A stretch of DNA of 64,000 nt from SG8-30 sp964406445 (GTDB taxonomy: Bacteria; Pseudomonadota; Gammaproteobacteria; Steroidobacterales; Steroidobacteraceae), in contig CAYORU010000007.1 in the NCBI GenBank assembly GCA_964406445.1, positions 1 through 64,000 of the forward strand. The letters are read 5' to 3'. Below the pieces are notes generated by a model. That model made no database searches, had not been told where the DNA came from, and saw only the letters and a program-made list of their open reading frames with translations. Position numbers and translations under genes: made by a program. Every line of letters starts with the position of its first letter. Within the stretch, counting starts at the first letter, position 1. Below, one piece after another: positions 32,441-41,224 of the stretch.

Positions 32441-32926
32441 TCACTCCCGCGCCAGCGGCAGCGCGGTCGACTCCTTGACCACCGTCACCGCGATCGAGGA
32501 GTTCACCGACTGCACGTTGGGGATCTTCGACAGGTGGTCGAGGAAGAAGGCCTCGTACTCCTTCATGTCGCGCGTCACGATGCGCAGGCAGAAATCCCAC
32601 TCGCCGGTCAGCGTGTAGCAGTCCAGCACCTCGGGACGGTCGCGGATCGCGCGGTCGAACTGCGCGATGGCGTCGCGGCCCTGGGTGGACAGGCGCACCT
32701 GCACGAACACCATCACGTCGAGGCCGAGCGCGGCGCGGTCGAGGAGCGCGACCCGTCCGCGGATGACGCCGGCCTCCTCGAGCTGCTGGATGCGCCGCCA
32801 GCAGGTCGTGGTCGAGAGCCCCACGCGACTCGCGACCTCGGCGGCCGAGAGCGAGGCGTCGCGCTGCAGCACGTCGAGGATCCGCCGGTCGATGGCGTCG
32901 AGTGGCTTGCGGACGGAATTTTTCAT
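32441..32926 (-). CDS. Lrp/AsnC-family transcriptional regulator
   Basis: The 161-residue protein has an N-terminal HTH (LDAIDRRILDVLQRDASLSAAEVASRVGLSTTTCWRRIQQLEEAGVI, residues 9-54) and a C-terminal RAM domain (VFVQVRLSTQ, RPEVLDCYTLTGEWDFCLRIVTRDMKEYEAFFLDHL). The length and the ending TVVKESTALPL resemble BkdR, which activates bkd operons in pseudomonads. The bkd genes lie 3.7 kb away, separated by a glycosylation gene pair, so this is a candidate bkd regulator rather than a proven one. It converges on the ligase gene. Confidence 0.87.
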   Translation of the reverse strand: MKNSVRKPLDAIDRRILDVLQRDASLSAAEVASRVGLSTTTCWRRIQQLEEAGVIRGRVALLDRAALGLDVMVFVQVRLSTQGRDAIAQFDRAIRDRPEVLDCYTLTGEWDFCLRIVTRDMKEYEAFFLDHLSKIPNVQSVNSSIAVTVVKESTALPLARE

Positions 32927-33012
32927 GCAGCGAGCTTACAGGAAATGCGCATACCGCTGACGGACCCGCCAACGCAGGTTTCCTCCAGCGTCCGCGGTGC
33001 GCTCGCCGCGGC

Positions 33013-35223
33013 TCAGCGGCCGTTCCGCCGCCGGATGGCGATCGCCTCCGCGACCGCGATCGACGCGAGCAGCACGAGCCCCCCGATCAGCGCGACGAGC
33101 GTCCAGCGCGGCGGGCGGTAGGTGAGCACGAGCGCGTGCTGGCCGGCCGGAGCCGGCACGCCGACATAGCCCGGCGAGAGCATCACGGTCCGCGTGGGCC
33201 GGCCGTCGAGCTCGGCCTGCCAGTGCGGGTGGTAGGTCATCCGGAAGAGCACGTAGCCGGGCGCCTCGAGGCGAAGCCGCGCCTCATGGCGGTTGCCGGC
33301 GCCGCTGCTCTCCAGCACCTCGCCACGCGGCGCGGCTGCGGCGGGCTCGCGCTCGAAGTCCGCTGGGACGCCTGCGCCCAGCGGCGTCTCGCCCGGCCTT
33401 GCGGCGTCGCGTCCGTCGAGCCCCAGGCGCACGAACCAACCGGCGCCATGCCATCGCCCGGCGATGAAGGCGCGGTTGAAGTCGCGCAGCGCTGCCGTGT
33501 CGCGCGCATCGAGCGGCAGGAACGCGGCGCTGCCGACGACGGCGAAGTACCCGCCCGTATCGACGACCCCCGCGGCGAGTCCCTGGCCAGCCGGCAGCGG
33601 CGCGGCGAAAGGCGGCAGCCCGTGCCCGGCGGGCGCGAGCCGCCAGCGGACGTTCATCAATTCGTGATGGTCGCGCCGGGCGGGATCGAAGTCGGTCTCG
33701 AGCTCCGAGAGCCGACCCATGGTGTGGTACAGGTAGCTGATCGCCGGCAGTCCCTGCGCCGACCAGCGGTGATACACGTTCACGCTGCCGACGCGGAAGT
33801 CGTGACCCCAGTCCCAGCGCGTGCCGGCGTAGCCGCGGCCTCGATCTTCGGCGTCGAGCGCGGCGAATTCCGCGAGCGCGCGGTCGACGGCCGCGCCGCC
33901 CCCGGCCCAGGCGGCTGCCGCCTCGGCGCGCCAGCGGACGTTCTTCGCGGCGAACGCCGCGGTCGAGGCCACTGCGGGCGCAAGCAGCGCCGCCGCTACG
34001 AGGCCGGCGACGGCCGCCAGCCGCCGGTCGCGTCGCGCCCCGACCCACTCCGCGGTGCGTCCGAGCGCGAAGCCGGCCAGCAGCACGCCGCCGAGCTGCA
34101 CCGCGCAGATGAAGCGGTGGAAGGGCAGGCTGGCCGAGAACGGCAGCAGCTCCAGCAGCCGCCCCCAGGTCGGCCGGCCGAAGAACAGCAGCAGACCGAC
34201 GACGAAAATCGACAGCGCCAGCATCGCGAAACCGCGATCCGCGCGGCGGCGGTCGCAGGCGGCAACCGCCGCGAGCGCGGCGCCGAGCGCGGCGAGCAGG
34301 GTGAGCGTCGGGAAGCGCCCGCCGTCGAGCAGGCCGCCCGTCGCCAGCGCGGCGAGCGCGCGGGCCGCGCCGTAGGAATCCCAGTACTCGGCCGGCTCCC
34401 AGACCGAGCGCGACAGCCACTGCGACTCGAGCAGCGTCGGCAGCAGCAGGTAGGACGCCACCGCCGCCGTGGCGAGATACACCCCGCCGAGCCGAACCGC
34501 CACGGCGAGCCGCTGGCCGCGCGCCTCGGGATGCAGCAGCACCAGCAGCCCGAGCAGGCAGGCCGTGTAGCCGAGCACGAGGTGCGACAGCCAGGTCGCG
34601 GCGAGCCAGGCGATCGCGACGGCGAAGCCTCGTCCGTCGAGCGCCGTTCGCACCGTGCTGCCGAGCGCGAGCGGCAGCAGCACGATGGCCGCCAGCTGCG
34701 CGAACAGGCCCGAGCCCGACCACAGGAACGAGGCCGGCTGGAAACCGAGGAAGTGGCGCATCGCCGGATCCGCGCCGAGCAGCACGACGGCGAGCGCTGC
34801 GCCGGCGGCGGCGGGCGGCGCGGCGCCGAGCCGGCGCGCCCCCGCGAAAATGGCGAGCGGCAGCAGCGTGAGCAGCGCGAGCCGCAGCGCGTCGTAGATG
34901 AACTCGAGCGGCACCGTCCCGCCGAGCAGGCGGTGCAGCAGCACGACCGCGAAGTGGGGCAGGTGCTGGTAGTAGCGCAGCACCGGGAAGCCCTGGCCCC
35001 ACAGCCCGACCCAGGCGTCGAGCGGGTTGTCGCCCGCCGCCCAGGCTTCGCTCATGGTGCGGATCAGGCCGAGGTGGAAGACGTCGTCGTTGAGCGGCGG
35101 CGCCGGCACCAGCAGCTCGGCCGCGTAGGCGGCGAAGTTGCCGAGGCAGGCCGCGGCGACGACCATCATCGGCCACCGCGCGGCGGCGCTGGCGGTGGCG
35201 GGGGGCGGCGGGCCGGGGGTCAT
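33013..35223 (-). CDS. Large multispan membrane protein, GT-C/YfhO-like
   Basis: The 736-residue protein has about a dozen hydrophobic helices in its first 480 residues. The first periplasmic loop, LLVPAPPLNDDVFHLGLIRTMSEAW, carries an acidic pair as in GT-C glycosyltransferases. A 240-residue periplasmic beta-rich domain follows, then a final helix (LVALIGGLVLLASIAVAEAIA). The layout matches YfhO/6-pyruvoyl-tetrahydropterin-synthase-related membrane proteins involved in polyprenol-sugar transfer. Start ATG 35223 is chosen as the last good Met before the first helix; 35259 is an alternative. It is divergent from a GT2-GtrA gene, which would make the lipid-linked sugar. Confidence 0.7.
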   Translation of the reverse strand: MTPGPPPPATASAAARWPMMVVAAACLGNFAAYAAELLVPAPPLNDDVFHLGLIRTMSEAWAAGDNPLDAWVGLWGQGFPVLRYYQHLPHFAVVLLHRLLGGTVPLEFIYDALRLALLTLLPLAIFAGARRLGAAPPAAAGAALAVVLLGADPAMRHFLGFQPASFLWSGSGLFAQLAAIVLLPLALGSTVRTALDGRGFAVAIAWLAATWLSHLVLGYTACLLGLLVLLHPEARGQRLAVAVRLGGVYLATAAVASYLLLPTLLESQWLSRSVWEPAEYWDSYGAARALAALATGGLLDGGRFPTLTLLAALGAALAAVAACDRRRADRGFAMLALSIFVVGLLLFFGRPTWGRLLELLPFSASLPFHRFICAVQLGGVLLAGFALGRTAEWVGARRDRRLAAVAGLVAAALLAPAVASTAAFAAKNVRWRAEAAAAWAGGGAAVDRALAEFAALDAEDRGRGYAGTRWDWGHDFRVGSVNVYHRWSAQGLPAISYLYHTMGRLSELETDFDPARRDHHELMNVRWRLAPAGHGLPPFAAPLPAGQGLAAGVVDTGGYFAVVGSAAFLPLDARDTAALRDFNRAFIAGRWHGAGWFVRLGLDGRDAARPGETPLGAGVPADFEREPAAAAPRGEVLESSGAGNRHEARLRLEAPGYVLFRMTYHPHWQAELDGRPTRTVMLSPGYVGVPAPAGQHALVLTYRPPRWTLVALIGGLVLLASIAVAEAIAIRRRNGR

Positions 35224-35373
35224 CCTCGCGCTCGACGTGCACCGGGGCGGGGCGATCATGGCACGCGCCGCGCGCGCGAGGCCAGCGCGCGAGGCCGTGG
35301 AAGTCACGTAATGCCCGCCGCTCCGTCGCCGCGCTATGTTCGCGGGGCTGCCGCAACCCGCCGCGAAGCGCCG

Positions 35374-36483
35374 ATGGCCGAAAGCCTGGACCTGTCGATC
35401 GTCGTGCCGACCTTCAACGAGTCGGACAACATCCCTGCGCTGCTCGCGCGACTGGAACGCGCGCTCGGCGCGGGCGGCTGGGAGGTCGTGTTCGTCGACG
35501 ACGACTCCCCCGACGGCACGGCAGCGCGGGTCCGCGCGCTGGCGCGCGAGGACCGGCGGGTCCGCTGCGTCCAGCGGATCGGCCGGCGCGGCCTGTCCTC
35601 GGCCTGCATCGAGGGCATGCTGGCGACCGCGGCGCCGTTCATCGCGGTGATGGACGCGGACCTGCAGCACGACGAGTCCGTGCTGCCCGCGATGCTCGCG
35701 CGCCTGCGCGCGGGGGAGGCGGACCTGGTCGTCGGCAGCCGCTACGCCGCGGGCGGCAGCACCGGCGACTGGGACGCGGGCCGCGCGCGCCTGTCGCGGC
35801 TCGCGACGCGCGCCAGTCGCCTGGTGACGCGCGCCGAGCTGTCCGACCCGATGAGCGGCTTCTTCATGCTGCGCCGCGAGGTGCTCGAGGCATCGGTGCG
35901 CCGGCTCTCGGCCATCGGCTTCAAGATCCTGCTCGACCTCCTCGCAAGCGCGCCGCGGGGACTGCGCGTCGTCGAGGTTCCCTACGTGTTCCGCACGCGC
36001 TCTGCCGGCGAGAGCAAGCTCGACGGCATGGTCGTGTGGGAGTACGGCATGCTGCTCGCGGACAAGACCGTCGGGCGCTTCGTGCCGGTGCGGTTCATCG
36101 CCTTCGCGGCGGTGGGCGGCCTGGGCGTCTTCTTCCACATGGCCGTGCTGGCGCTGCTGCTCAAGGGACTCGGGTTCGAGTTCGCCTGGGCCCAGGCCAC
36201 GGCGACCGGCCTGTCCATGGTTTTCAACTACACGCTGAACAACCTGCTGACCTACCGCGACATGCGGCTCTCGGGGCTGGCCTGGCTGCGCGGCCTCGCG
36301 ACCTTCGTGCTGGCCTGCTCGGTGGGCGCGCTCGCCAACGTGGGCATCGCCACCTGGCTGTACGCCGGTCAGACGCGCTGGTTCCTGGCGGCGCTGGCCG
36401 GCGTGCTGGTCGGCGCGGTCTGGAACTACGCTGTCACGCAGCTGTACACCTGGGGCCGCAAACCGGGCGCCGGGATCAATTAG
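35374..36483 (+). CDS. Polyprenol-phosphate glycosyltransferase: GT2 plus GtrA domain
   Basis: The 369-residue fusion has residues 1-230 as a GT2 dolichol-phosphate-mannose-synthase-like domain (LSIVVPTFNESDNIPALLARLE, VVFVDDDSPDGTA, the metal motif DAD at 94-96 in AVMDADLQHDESVLP, LSDPMSGFFMLRR). Residues of about 235-360 are a four-helix GtrA flippase-like domain (VRFIAFAAVGGLGVFFHMAVLALLL, FNYTLNNLLTYR). It should make and perhaps flip a polyprenyl-phosphate sugar for the divergent GT-C-like protein. The bkd promoter region follows directly. Confidence 0.88.
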   Translation: MAESLDLSIVVPTFNESDNIPALLARLERALGAGGWEVVFVDDDSPDGTAARVRALAREDRRVRCVQRIGRRGLSSACIEGMLATAAPFIAVMDADLQHDESVLPAMLARLRAGEADLVVGSRYAAGGSTGDWDAGRARLSRLATRASRLVTRAELSDPMSGFFMLRREVLEASVRRLSAIGFKILLDLLASAPRGLRVVEVPYVFRTRSAGESKLDGMVVWEYGMLLADKTVGRFVPVRFIAFAAVGGLGVFFHMAVLALLLKGLGFEFAWAQATATGLSMVFNYTLNNLLTYRDMRLSGLAWLRGLATFVLACSVGALANVGIATWLYAGQTRWFLAALAGVLVGAVWNYAVTQLYTWGRKPGAGIN

Positions 36484-36496
36484 TTTTTCTCTCTAT

Positions 36497-36516
36497 TGAA
36501 CTTCGTGAAACGTTCA
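36497..36516. promoter_or_regulatory. AT-rich bkd upstream region with inverted repeat
   Basis: The 132-base gap before bkdA1 is markedly AT-rich compared with its surroundings. TGAAC (36497-36501) and GTTCA (36512-36516) form an inverted repeat with a 10-base spacer. AT-rich flanks with weak palindromes are usual for Lrp-type control. The actual promoter could not be placed with confidence. Confidence 0.3.
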
Positions 36517-36615
36517 TCCCGGATTTTTGCATAACAGCATCGATTCTTCTCCCTTTGCGCCGCCGGCTGCGTAGGATGACGGCGCCGCGTGAAGCCGCGA
36601 CCCGCCGAGGCGCCG

Positions 36616-37854
36616 ATGAACCGTTCCCGCCTGCACACGCCGAAGCCCCACGCCCGCCCGGGCGAGACGCCGGACTTCTCCTACCTCGAGCTGACGCCGG
36701 CGGGCGCGGCGCCCCGGCCGGACGTCAACGTCCGCGTCCGCGACATCAACGGGCTCGCCTACCAGCTGATCCGCGTGCTCGACGACGAGCACCGCGCGGT
36801 CGGACCCTGGAACCCGCACCTCGACCCGCCCGAGCTGCAGGTCGGGCTGCGCCACATGATGCTGACCCGGGCCTTCGACGACCGCATGCAGCGCATGCAG
36901 CGCTCAGGGAAGATCTCCTTCTACATGCGCTCGCTCGGCGAGGAGGCGGTCGCGGTGGCGCAGGGCATGGCGCTTCGGCCCGGCGACATGCTGTTCCCGG
37001 CCTACCGCCAGCAAGGCCTCTACGTCGTGCGCGGCCGGCCGCTCGTCGACCTCATGTGCCAGCTGCTCTCGAACACCCGCGACATGTGCAAGGGCCGGCA
37101 GCTGCCGGTCATGTACCACTGGCGCGAGGGCCGCATCTTCTCGATCTCGGGCAACCTGACCACGCAGTTCCCGCAGGCGGTCGGCTGGGCCATGGCGGCG
37201 GCGATCAAGGGCGAGGACCACATCGCCGCGAGCTGGATCGGCGAGGGCTCGAGCGCCGAGGCCGACTTCCACCACGCGATGCTGTTCGCCTCGGTGTACC
37301 GCGCGCCGGCGATCCTGAACGTCGTGAACAACCAGTGGGCGATCTCCACTTTCCAGGGCTTCGCCGGCGGCGAGCACCGCTCCTTCGCGGCGCGCGGCCC
37401 GGGTTTCGGCATGGCCGGCCTGCGGGTGGACGGCAACGACTTCCTCGCCGTGTATGCCGCGACGCAGTGGGCGGCGGAGCGCGCGCGGATGGGCGCCGGG
37501 GCGACCATCATGGAGCTGGTGACCTACCGCGCGGCGGCGCACTCGACCAGCGACGACCCCTCGCGCTACCGACCCAAGGACGACTACGACCGCTGGCCGC
37601 TCGGCGACCCGGTCATGCGCCTGAAGAACCACCTGATCGCGCTCGGCGAGTGGTCCGAGGAACGCCACGCGGCGCTCGCGGCCGAGCTCGACGCGCAGGT
37701 GACGCAGGCCTGGAAGGAGGCGGTCAAGCACGGCACCCTGACCGAGCCGCCGCGGCTCGACCCGCACCTGATGTTCGAGGACGTCTTCCGCGAGACGCCG
37801 CTGCACCTGAAGAAGCAGGAAGCGGAGCTGCGCGCCGAGCTGGCGGGGGACTGA
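36616..37854 (+). CDS. bkdA1: Branched-chain 2-oxo acid dehydrogenase E1 alpha subunit
   Basis: The 412-residue protein starts at ATG 36616 with GAGG five bases upstream. A GTG at 36589 would add nine residues not expected in the family. HARPGETPDFSYLELTPAG is the BkdA1 N-terminus. The thiamine diphosphate motif is GEGSSAEADFHHAML...NNQWAIST, and FPAYRQQGLYVVRG and YRAAAHSTSDDPSRYRP, with the conserved Ser/His loop, follow. With the beta subunit it decarboxylates the keto acids of valine, leucine and isoleucine. Confidence 0.93.
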   Translation: MNRSRLHTPKPHARPGETPDFSYLELTPAGAAPRPDVNVRVRDINGLAYQLIRVLDDEHRAVGPWNPHLDPPELQVGLRHMMLTRAFDDRMQRMQRSGKISFYMRSLGEEAVAVAQGMALRPGDMLFPAYRQQGLYVVRGRPLVDLMCQLLSNTRDMCKGRQLPVMYHWREGRIFSISGNLTTQFPQAVGWAMAAAIKGEDHIAASWIGEGSSAEADFHHAMLFASVYRAPAILNVVNNQWAISTFQGFAGGEHRSFAARGPGFGMAGLRVDGNDFLAVYAATQWAAERARMGAGATIMELVTYRAAAHSTSDDPSRYRPKDDYDRWPLGDPVMRLKNHLIALGEWSEERHAALAAELDAQVTQAWKEAVKHGTLTEPPRLDPHLMFEDVFRETPLHLKKQEAELRAELAGD

Positions 37855-37856
37855 GC

Positions 37857-38873
37857 ATGGCGCAGATGAACATGATCCAGGCGCTCAACTCCGCCATGGA
37901 CATCATGCTGGCGAAGGACCCGGGCGTGGTCATCCTCGGCGAGGACGTCGGCTACTTCGGCGGCGTGTTCCGCGTGACCGACGGCCTGCAGCGCAAGTAC
38001 GGCGAGCACCGCGTGCTCGACACGCCGATCGCGGAGGGCGGCATCGTCGCCGCTGCGATCGGCATGGGCGTGAACGGCCTGCGGCCCGTGGCCGAGGTGC
38101 AGTTCGCCGACTACATCTACCCGGCCTACGACCAGATCGTGAGCGAGCTGGCGCGGCTGCGCTACCGCAGCGCCGGCGACTTCTTCGCGCCGGTGACCAT
38201 CCGCACGCCCTGCGGCGGCGGCATCCGCGGCGGCCAGACCCACTCGCAGAGCCCCGAGGGGATCTTCGCCCACGTCTCGGGCCTCAAGGTCGTGATGCCC
38301 TCGAATCCCTACGACGCCAAGGGCCTGCTGATCGCTGCGATCGAGGACGACGACCCGGTGATCTTCTTCGAGCCCAAGCGCATCTACAACGGGCCCTTCG
38401 ACGGCGACCCGGCCAAGCCCGCGGTGCCGTGGAGCACGCATCCGAAGGGCGAGGTGCCCGAGGGCCACTACACGGTGCCGATCGGCAAGGCCGAAGTGGT
38501 CCGCGAGGGCGGCGACGTGAGCATCGTGACCTACGGCACCATGGTCCACGTCTGCGAGGCCGCGGCCGCGAGCCTCGGGCTCGACGCCGAGGTGATCGAC
38601 GTGCGCAGCATGGTGCCGCTCGACGTCGAGACGCTGGTCGAGTCGGTGAAGAAGACCGGCCGCTGCGTCGTCGTGCACGAGGCGACGCGCTTCGGCGGCT
38701 ACGGCGGCGAGCTGTCCGCCACCATCCAGGAGGAGTGCTTCTGGCACCTCGAGGCGCCGATCCTGCGCGTCGCGGGCTGGGACACGCCGTACCCGCACGC
38801 CTTCGAGTGGGAGTACTTCCCGGGCCAGAAGCGCGTCGCGCGCGCGCTGACGGCCGTGATGGAGGCCCGATGA
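37857..38873 (+). CDS. bkdA2: Branched-chain 2-oxo acid dehydrogenase E1 beta subunit
   Basis: The 338-residue transketolase-like beta subunit has QALNSAMDIMLAKDPGVVILGEDVGYFGGVFRVT, with the Glu that activates thiamine diphosphate, then DTPIAEGGIVAAAIGMGVNG, EVQFADYIYPAYDQI, HSQSPEGIFAHVSGLKVVMPSNPYDAKGLL and the C-terminal domain VIDVRSMVPLDVETLVESVKKTGRCVVVHEA. It starts two bases after bkdA1 and overlaps bkdB by four bases. Confidence 0.94.
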   Translation: MAQMNMIQALNSAMDIMLAKDPGVVILGEDVGYFGGVFRVTDGLQRKYGEHRVLDTPIAEGGIVAAAIGMGVNGLRPVAEVQFADYIYPAYDQIVSELARLRYRSAGDFFAPVTIRTPCGGGIRGGQTHSQSPEGIFAHVSGLKVVMPSNPYDAKGLLIAAIEDDDPVIFFEPKRIYNGPFDGDPAKPAVPWSTHPKGEVPEGHYTVPIGKAEVVREGGDVSIVTYGTMVHVCEAAAASLGLDAEVIDVRSMVPLDVETLVESVKKTGRCVVVHEATRFGGYGGELSATIQEECFWHLEAPILRVAGWDTPYPHAFEWEYFPGQKRVARALTAVMEAR

Positions 38874-40123
38874 GCCGCTTCGTCTTCAAGATGCCGGACC
38901 TCGGCGAGGGCACGGTCAGCGCCGAGATCGTCGAGTGGAAGGTGAAGGTCGGAGACCACGTCGAGGAAGACCAGGTCATCGCCGAGGTGATGACCGACAA
39001 GGCGGCGGTCGAGGTGCCGGCGCCGGTGACCGGGGTCGTGGTTTCGCTCACCGGCCAGCCGGGCGACATGGTCGCGGTCGGCGCGGAGCTGATCGTGTTC
39101 GACACCGCGGGCGGTGTGGCCAAGGCGGCCGAGGCCGCTGCATCGGCGCCAGCGCCCGCGCCCGCGGCGCAGGCGACGACGGCCCCCGCCGTCGCCCCGT
39201 CGGCTCCGCGCGAGGCCCCCGCAGGCGACGGCACGGGTTCGTCAGGACGGGTGATGGCCTCGCCGGCGACGCGCCGGCGGGCGCGCGAGGCGGGCATCGA
39301 CCTCTCGCAGGTCGCCGGCTCCGGGCCGGGCGGGCGGATCCAGCCGCAGGACCTCGACCGGCTGCTCACCGGCGCGCCGGCCGGGCGCCCGGCCGGCGCG
39401 TCTGCGGCGGCCGAGCCCCGCACGGGCACCGAGGAGATCAAGGTCATCGGCATCCGGCGCCTGATCGCCCAGCGCATGAGCGAGGCGAAGCGCAACATCC
39501 CGCACTTCGCCTATGTCGAGGAAGTGGACGTCACGGAGCTCGAGGCGCTGCGCCAGCACCTGAACGCCCGGCTCGCCCGCGGCGAGCCGGGGCTGACCTT
39601 CCTGCCGTTCATCGTCGCCGCCCTGGCGCGGGTGCTCGAGTCCTTCCCCCAGTGCAACGCGCACTACGACGAGGCCCGCGGCGTGATCGTCCGCCACCGC
39701 GCCGTGCACGCCGGCATCGCTACCCAGACGCCGGACGGCCTCAAGGTCCCGGTGGTCAGGAACGCCGAGGCGCGGACCCTGGCCGGGCTCGCCGCCGAGA
39801 TCCGGCGGGTGTCGGAAGCCGCGCGCAGCGGCACGGCCCGCAAGGAGGAGCTGACCGGCTCGACCATCACGGTGACGAGCCTCGGCAAGCTCGGCGGCAT
39901 CGTCTCCACGCCGATCATCAACGCCCCCGAGGTCGCCATCGTGGGCGTCAACAAGGCAGTCGAGCGCCCGGTGGTGCACAATGGCGCGGTCGCGGTGCGC
40001 CGGGTGATGAACCTGTCGTCCTCCTTCGACCATCGCTTCGTGGACGGCTTCGACGCCGCCGCGATGATCCAGGCGCTGAAGGACCGCCTCGAGCACCCGG
40101 CGACCATCTTCATACAGGACTGA
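38870..40123 (+). CDS. bkdB: Dihydrolipoamide acyltransferase (E2) of the branched-chain complex
   Basis: The 417-residue E2 has a lipoyl domain (residues 1-80, lipoyl Lys44 in MTDKAAVEV), an Ala/Pro-rich linker, a peripheral-subunit-binding domain (ASPATRRRAREAGIDLSQVAGSGPGGRI) and a catalytic domain ending in SFDHRFVDGFDAA (His388, Asp392). It transfers acyl groups from lipoate to CoA and forms the complex core. No E3 (lipoamide dehydrogenase) gene follows, so the complex must use an E3 encoded elsewhere. ilvE starts seven bases downstream. Confidence 0.94.
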   Translation: MSRFVFKMPDLGEGTVSAEIVEWKVKVGDHVEEDQVIAEVMTDKAAVEVPAPVTGVVVSLTGQPGDMVAVGAELIVFDTAGGVAKAAEAAASAPAPAPAAQATTAPAVAPSAPREAPAGDGTGSSGRVMASPATRRRAREAGIDLSQVAGSGPGGRIQPQDLDRLLTGAPAGRPAGASAAAEPRTGTEEIKVIGIRRLIAQRMSEAKRNIPHFAYVEEVDVTELEALRQHLNARLARGEPGLTFLPFIVAALARVLESFPQCNAHYDEARGVIVRHRAVHAGIATQTPDGLKVPVVRNAEARTLAGLAAEIRRVSEAARSGTARKEELTGSTITVTSLGKLGGIVSTPIINAPEVAIVGVNKAVERPVVHNGAVAVRRVMNLSSSFDHRFVDGFDAAAMIQALKDRLEHPATIFIQD

Positions 40124-40130
40124 CGCAGCC

Positions 40131-41156
40131 ATGAACGCCCAGGCACAGCCACAGCCCACCCCCGCCCGCCCCGCCTTCGGCAGCGTGCTCGCCGACACCA
40201 TGTCGGTGGCCAGCTACCGCGACGGCCGCTGGAGCCAGCCGGAGCTCAGGAAAGTCGGGCCGATCGAGCTGTCGCCCGCGGCGCACGTGCTGCACTACTC
40301 GAGCACCTGCTTCGAGGGCTTCAAGGCCTACAAGTGGGCCGACGGCAGCGTCCGGGTATTCCGCATGGACCGCCACGTCGCGCGCCTGCGCCAGAGCGCG
40401 CGGGCCCTGGCGCTGCCCGAGCCGGGCGCGGAACTGCTGTCGCAGATGATCCTCGACGTCATCGACCGCGTGCGCGACCAGGTGCCCGACGCGCCCGGCG
40501 CGCTGTACCTGCGGCCGCTCCTGATCGGCACCACGCCGAACATCGGCGCGGCCGCCACGCCGCCGGCCGAGGCGATGCTGCTCGTGATGGCGAGCCCGGT
40601 GTGGGACTACTTCGCCGGCGGCATGAAGCCGCTTCGGATCTACGTCGAGGAGCAGGCCACGCGCTGCGCCTCGCACCTCGGCGTGGTCAAGACCGGCGGC
40701 AACTACGCCGCGGCGATGGGCCCGACGCTCGCCGCGCGCAAGGCGCACGGCGTCGACCAGGTGCTGTTCTGCCCGGGCGGCGAGGTGCAGGAGACCGGCG
40801 CGGCCAACTTCCTGCTGATCCGGCCGGGACAGATCCTCACCCGCAGCCTCGACACGACCTTCCTGCACGGGGTGACCCGCGACTCGCTGCTGACCATGGC
40901 GCGCGACCTGGGCTACCGGGTCGAGGAGCGCGTGTTCACCGTGGCCGAGATGCTCGAGTGGGTGAAGACCGGCGAAGCGGCGCTCTCCGGCACCGCCGCA
41001 GTGCTGGCCGGCGTCGGCACGCTGGTCGCGCGCGGCGCGGAGCACCGGGTCGGCGACGGCGACGTGGGCCCCGAGACGAAGAAGCTGCGCGCCGCGCTCG
41101 TCGCCATCCAGCAGGGCGAGACCGCCGACCGCTACGGCTGGTCCCACAAAGTCTAG
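40131..41156 (+). CDS. ilvE: Branched-chain amino-acid aminotransferase
   Basis: The 341-residue fold-type IV PLP enzyme has HVLHYSSTCFEGFKAYKWADG, RLRQSARAL, YLRPLLIGTTPNIGAAATPP, the PLP lysine Lys187 in LGVVKTGGNYAAAM, VQETGAANFLLI and GTAAVLAGVGTLV. It removes the amino group from Val, Leu and Ile to give the keto acids used by the BkdA1A2B complex, so gene order mirrors pathway order. The last three codons and the TAG stop (41154-41156) lie inside a REP-like unit (41148-41176). Confidence 0.93.
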   Translation: MNAQAQPQPTPARPAFGSVLADTMSVASYRDGRWSQPELRKVGPIELSPAAHVLHYSSTCFEGFKAYKWADGSVRVFRMDRHVARLRQSARALALPEPGAELLSQMILDVIDRVRDQVPDAPGALYLRPLLIGTTPNIGAAATPPAEAMLLVMASPVWDYFAGGMKPLRIYVEEQATRCASHLGVVKTGGNYAAAMGPTLAARKAHGVDQVLFCPGGEVQETGAANFLLIRPGQILTRSLDTTFLHGVTRDSLLTMARDLGYRVEERVFTVAEMLEWVKTGEAALSGTAAVLAGVGTLVARGAEHRVGDGDVGPETKKLRAALVAIQQGETADRYGWSHKV

Positions 41157-41176
41157 GGGACATTCGCTTAGAGTTT
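41148..41176 (+). repeat. REP-like cluster B: single unit spanning the ilvE stop
   Basis: This 29-base unit reads AAAGTCTA, then GGGGACATTCGCT, then TAGAGTTT; the two 8-base ends pair at seven of eight positions. Its TAG supplies the ilvE stop codon. The core reads on the ilvE coding strand. Confidence 0.88.
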
Positions 41177-41224
41177 GAGAGACGGTGACTGTCGCGATGA
41201 CCGTGCGTCCATGGGACGGGCGCC

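Noticed and set aside
33013..36138. Reading the GT-C-like protein as a 1041-residue product starting inside the GT2-GtrA gene
   Set aside because: The extra 305 N-terminal residues are antisense to the GT2 gene and lack membrane segments. Homologous sequence begins near 35223.
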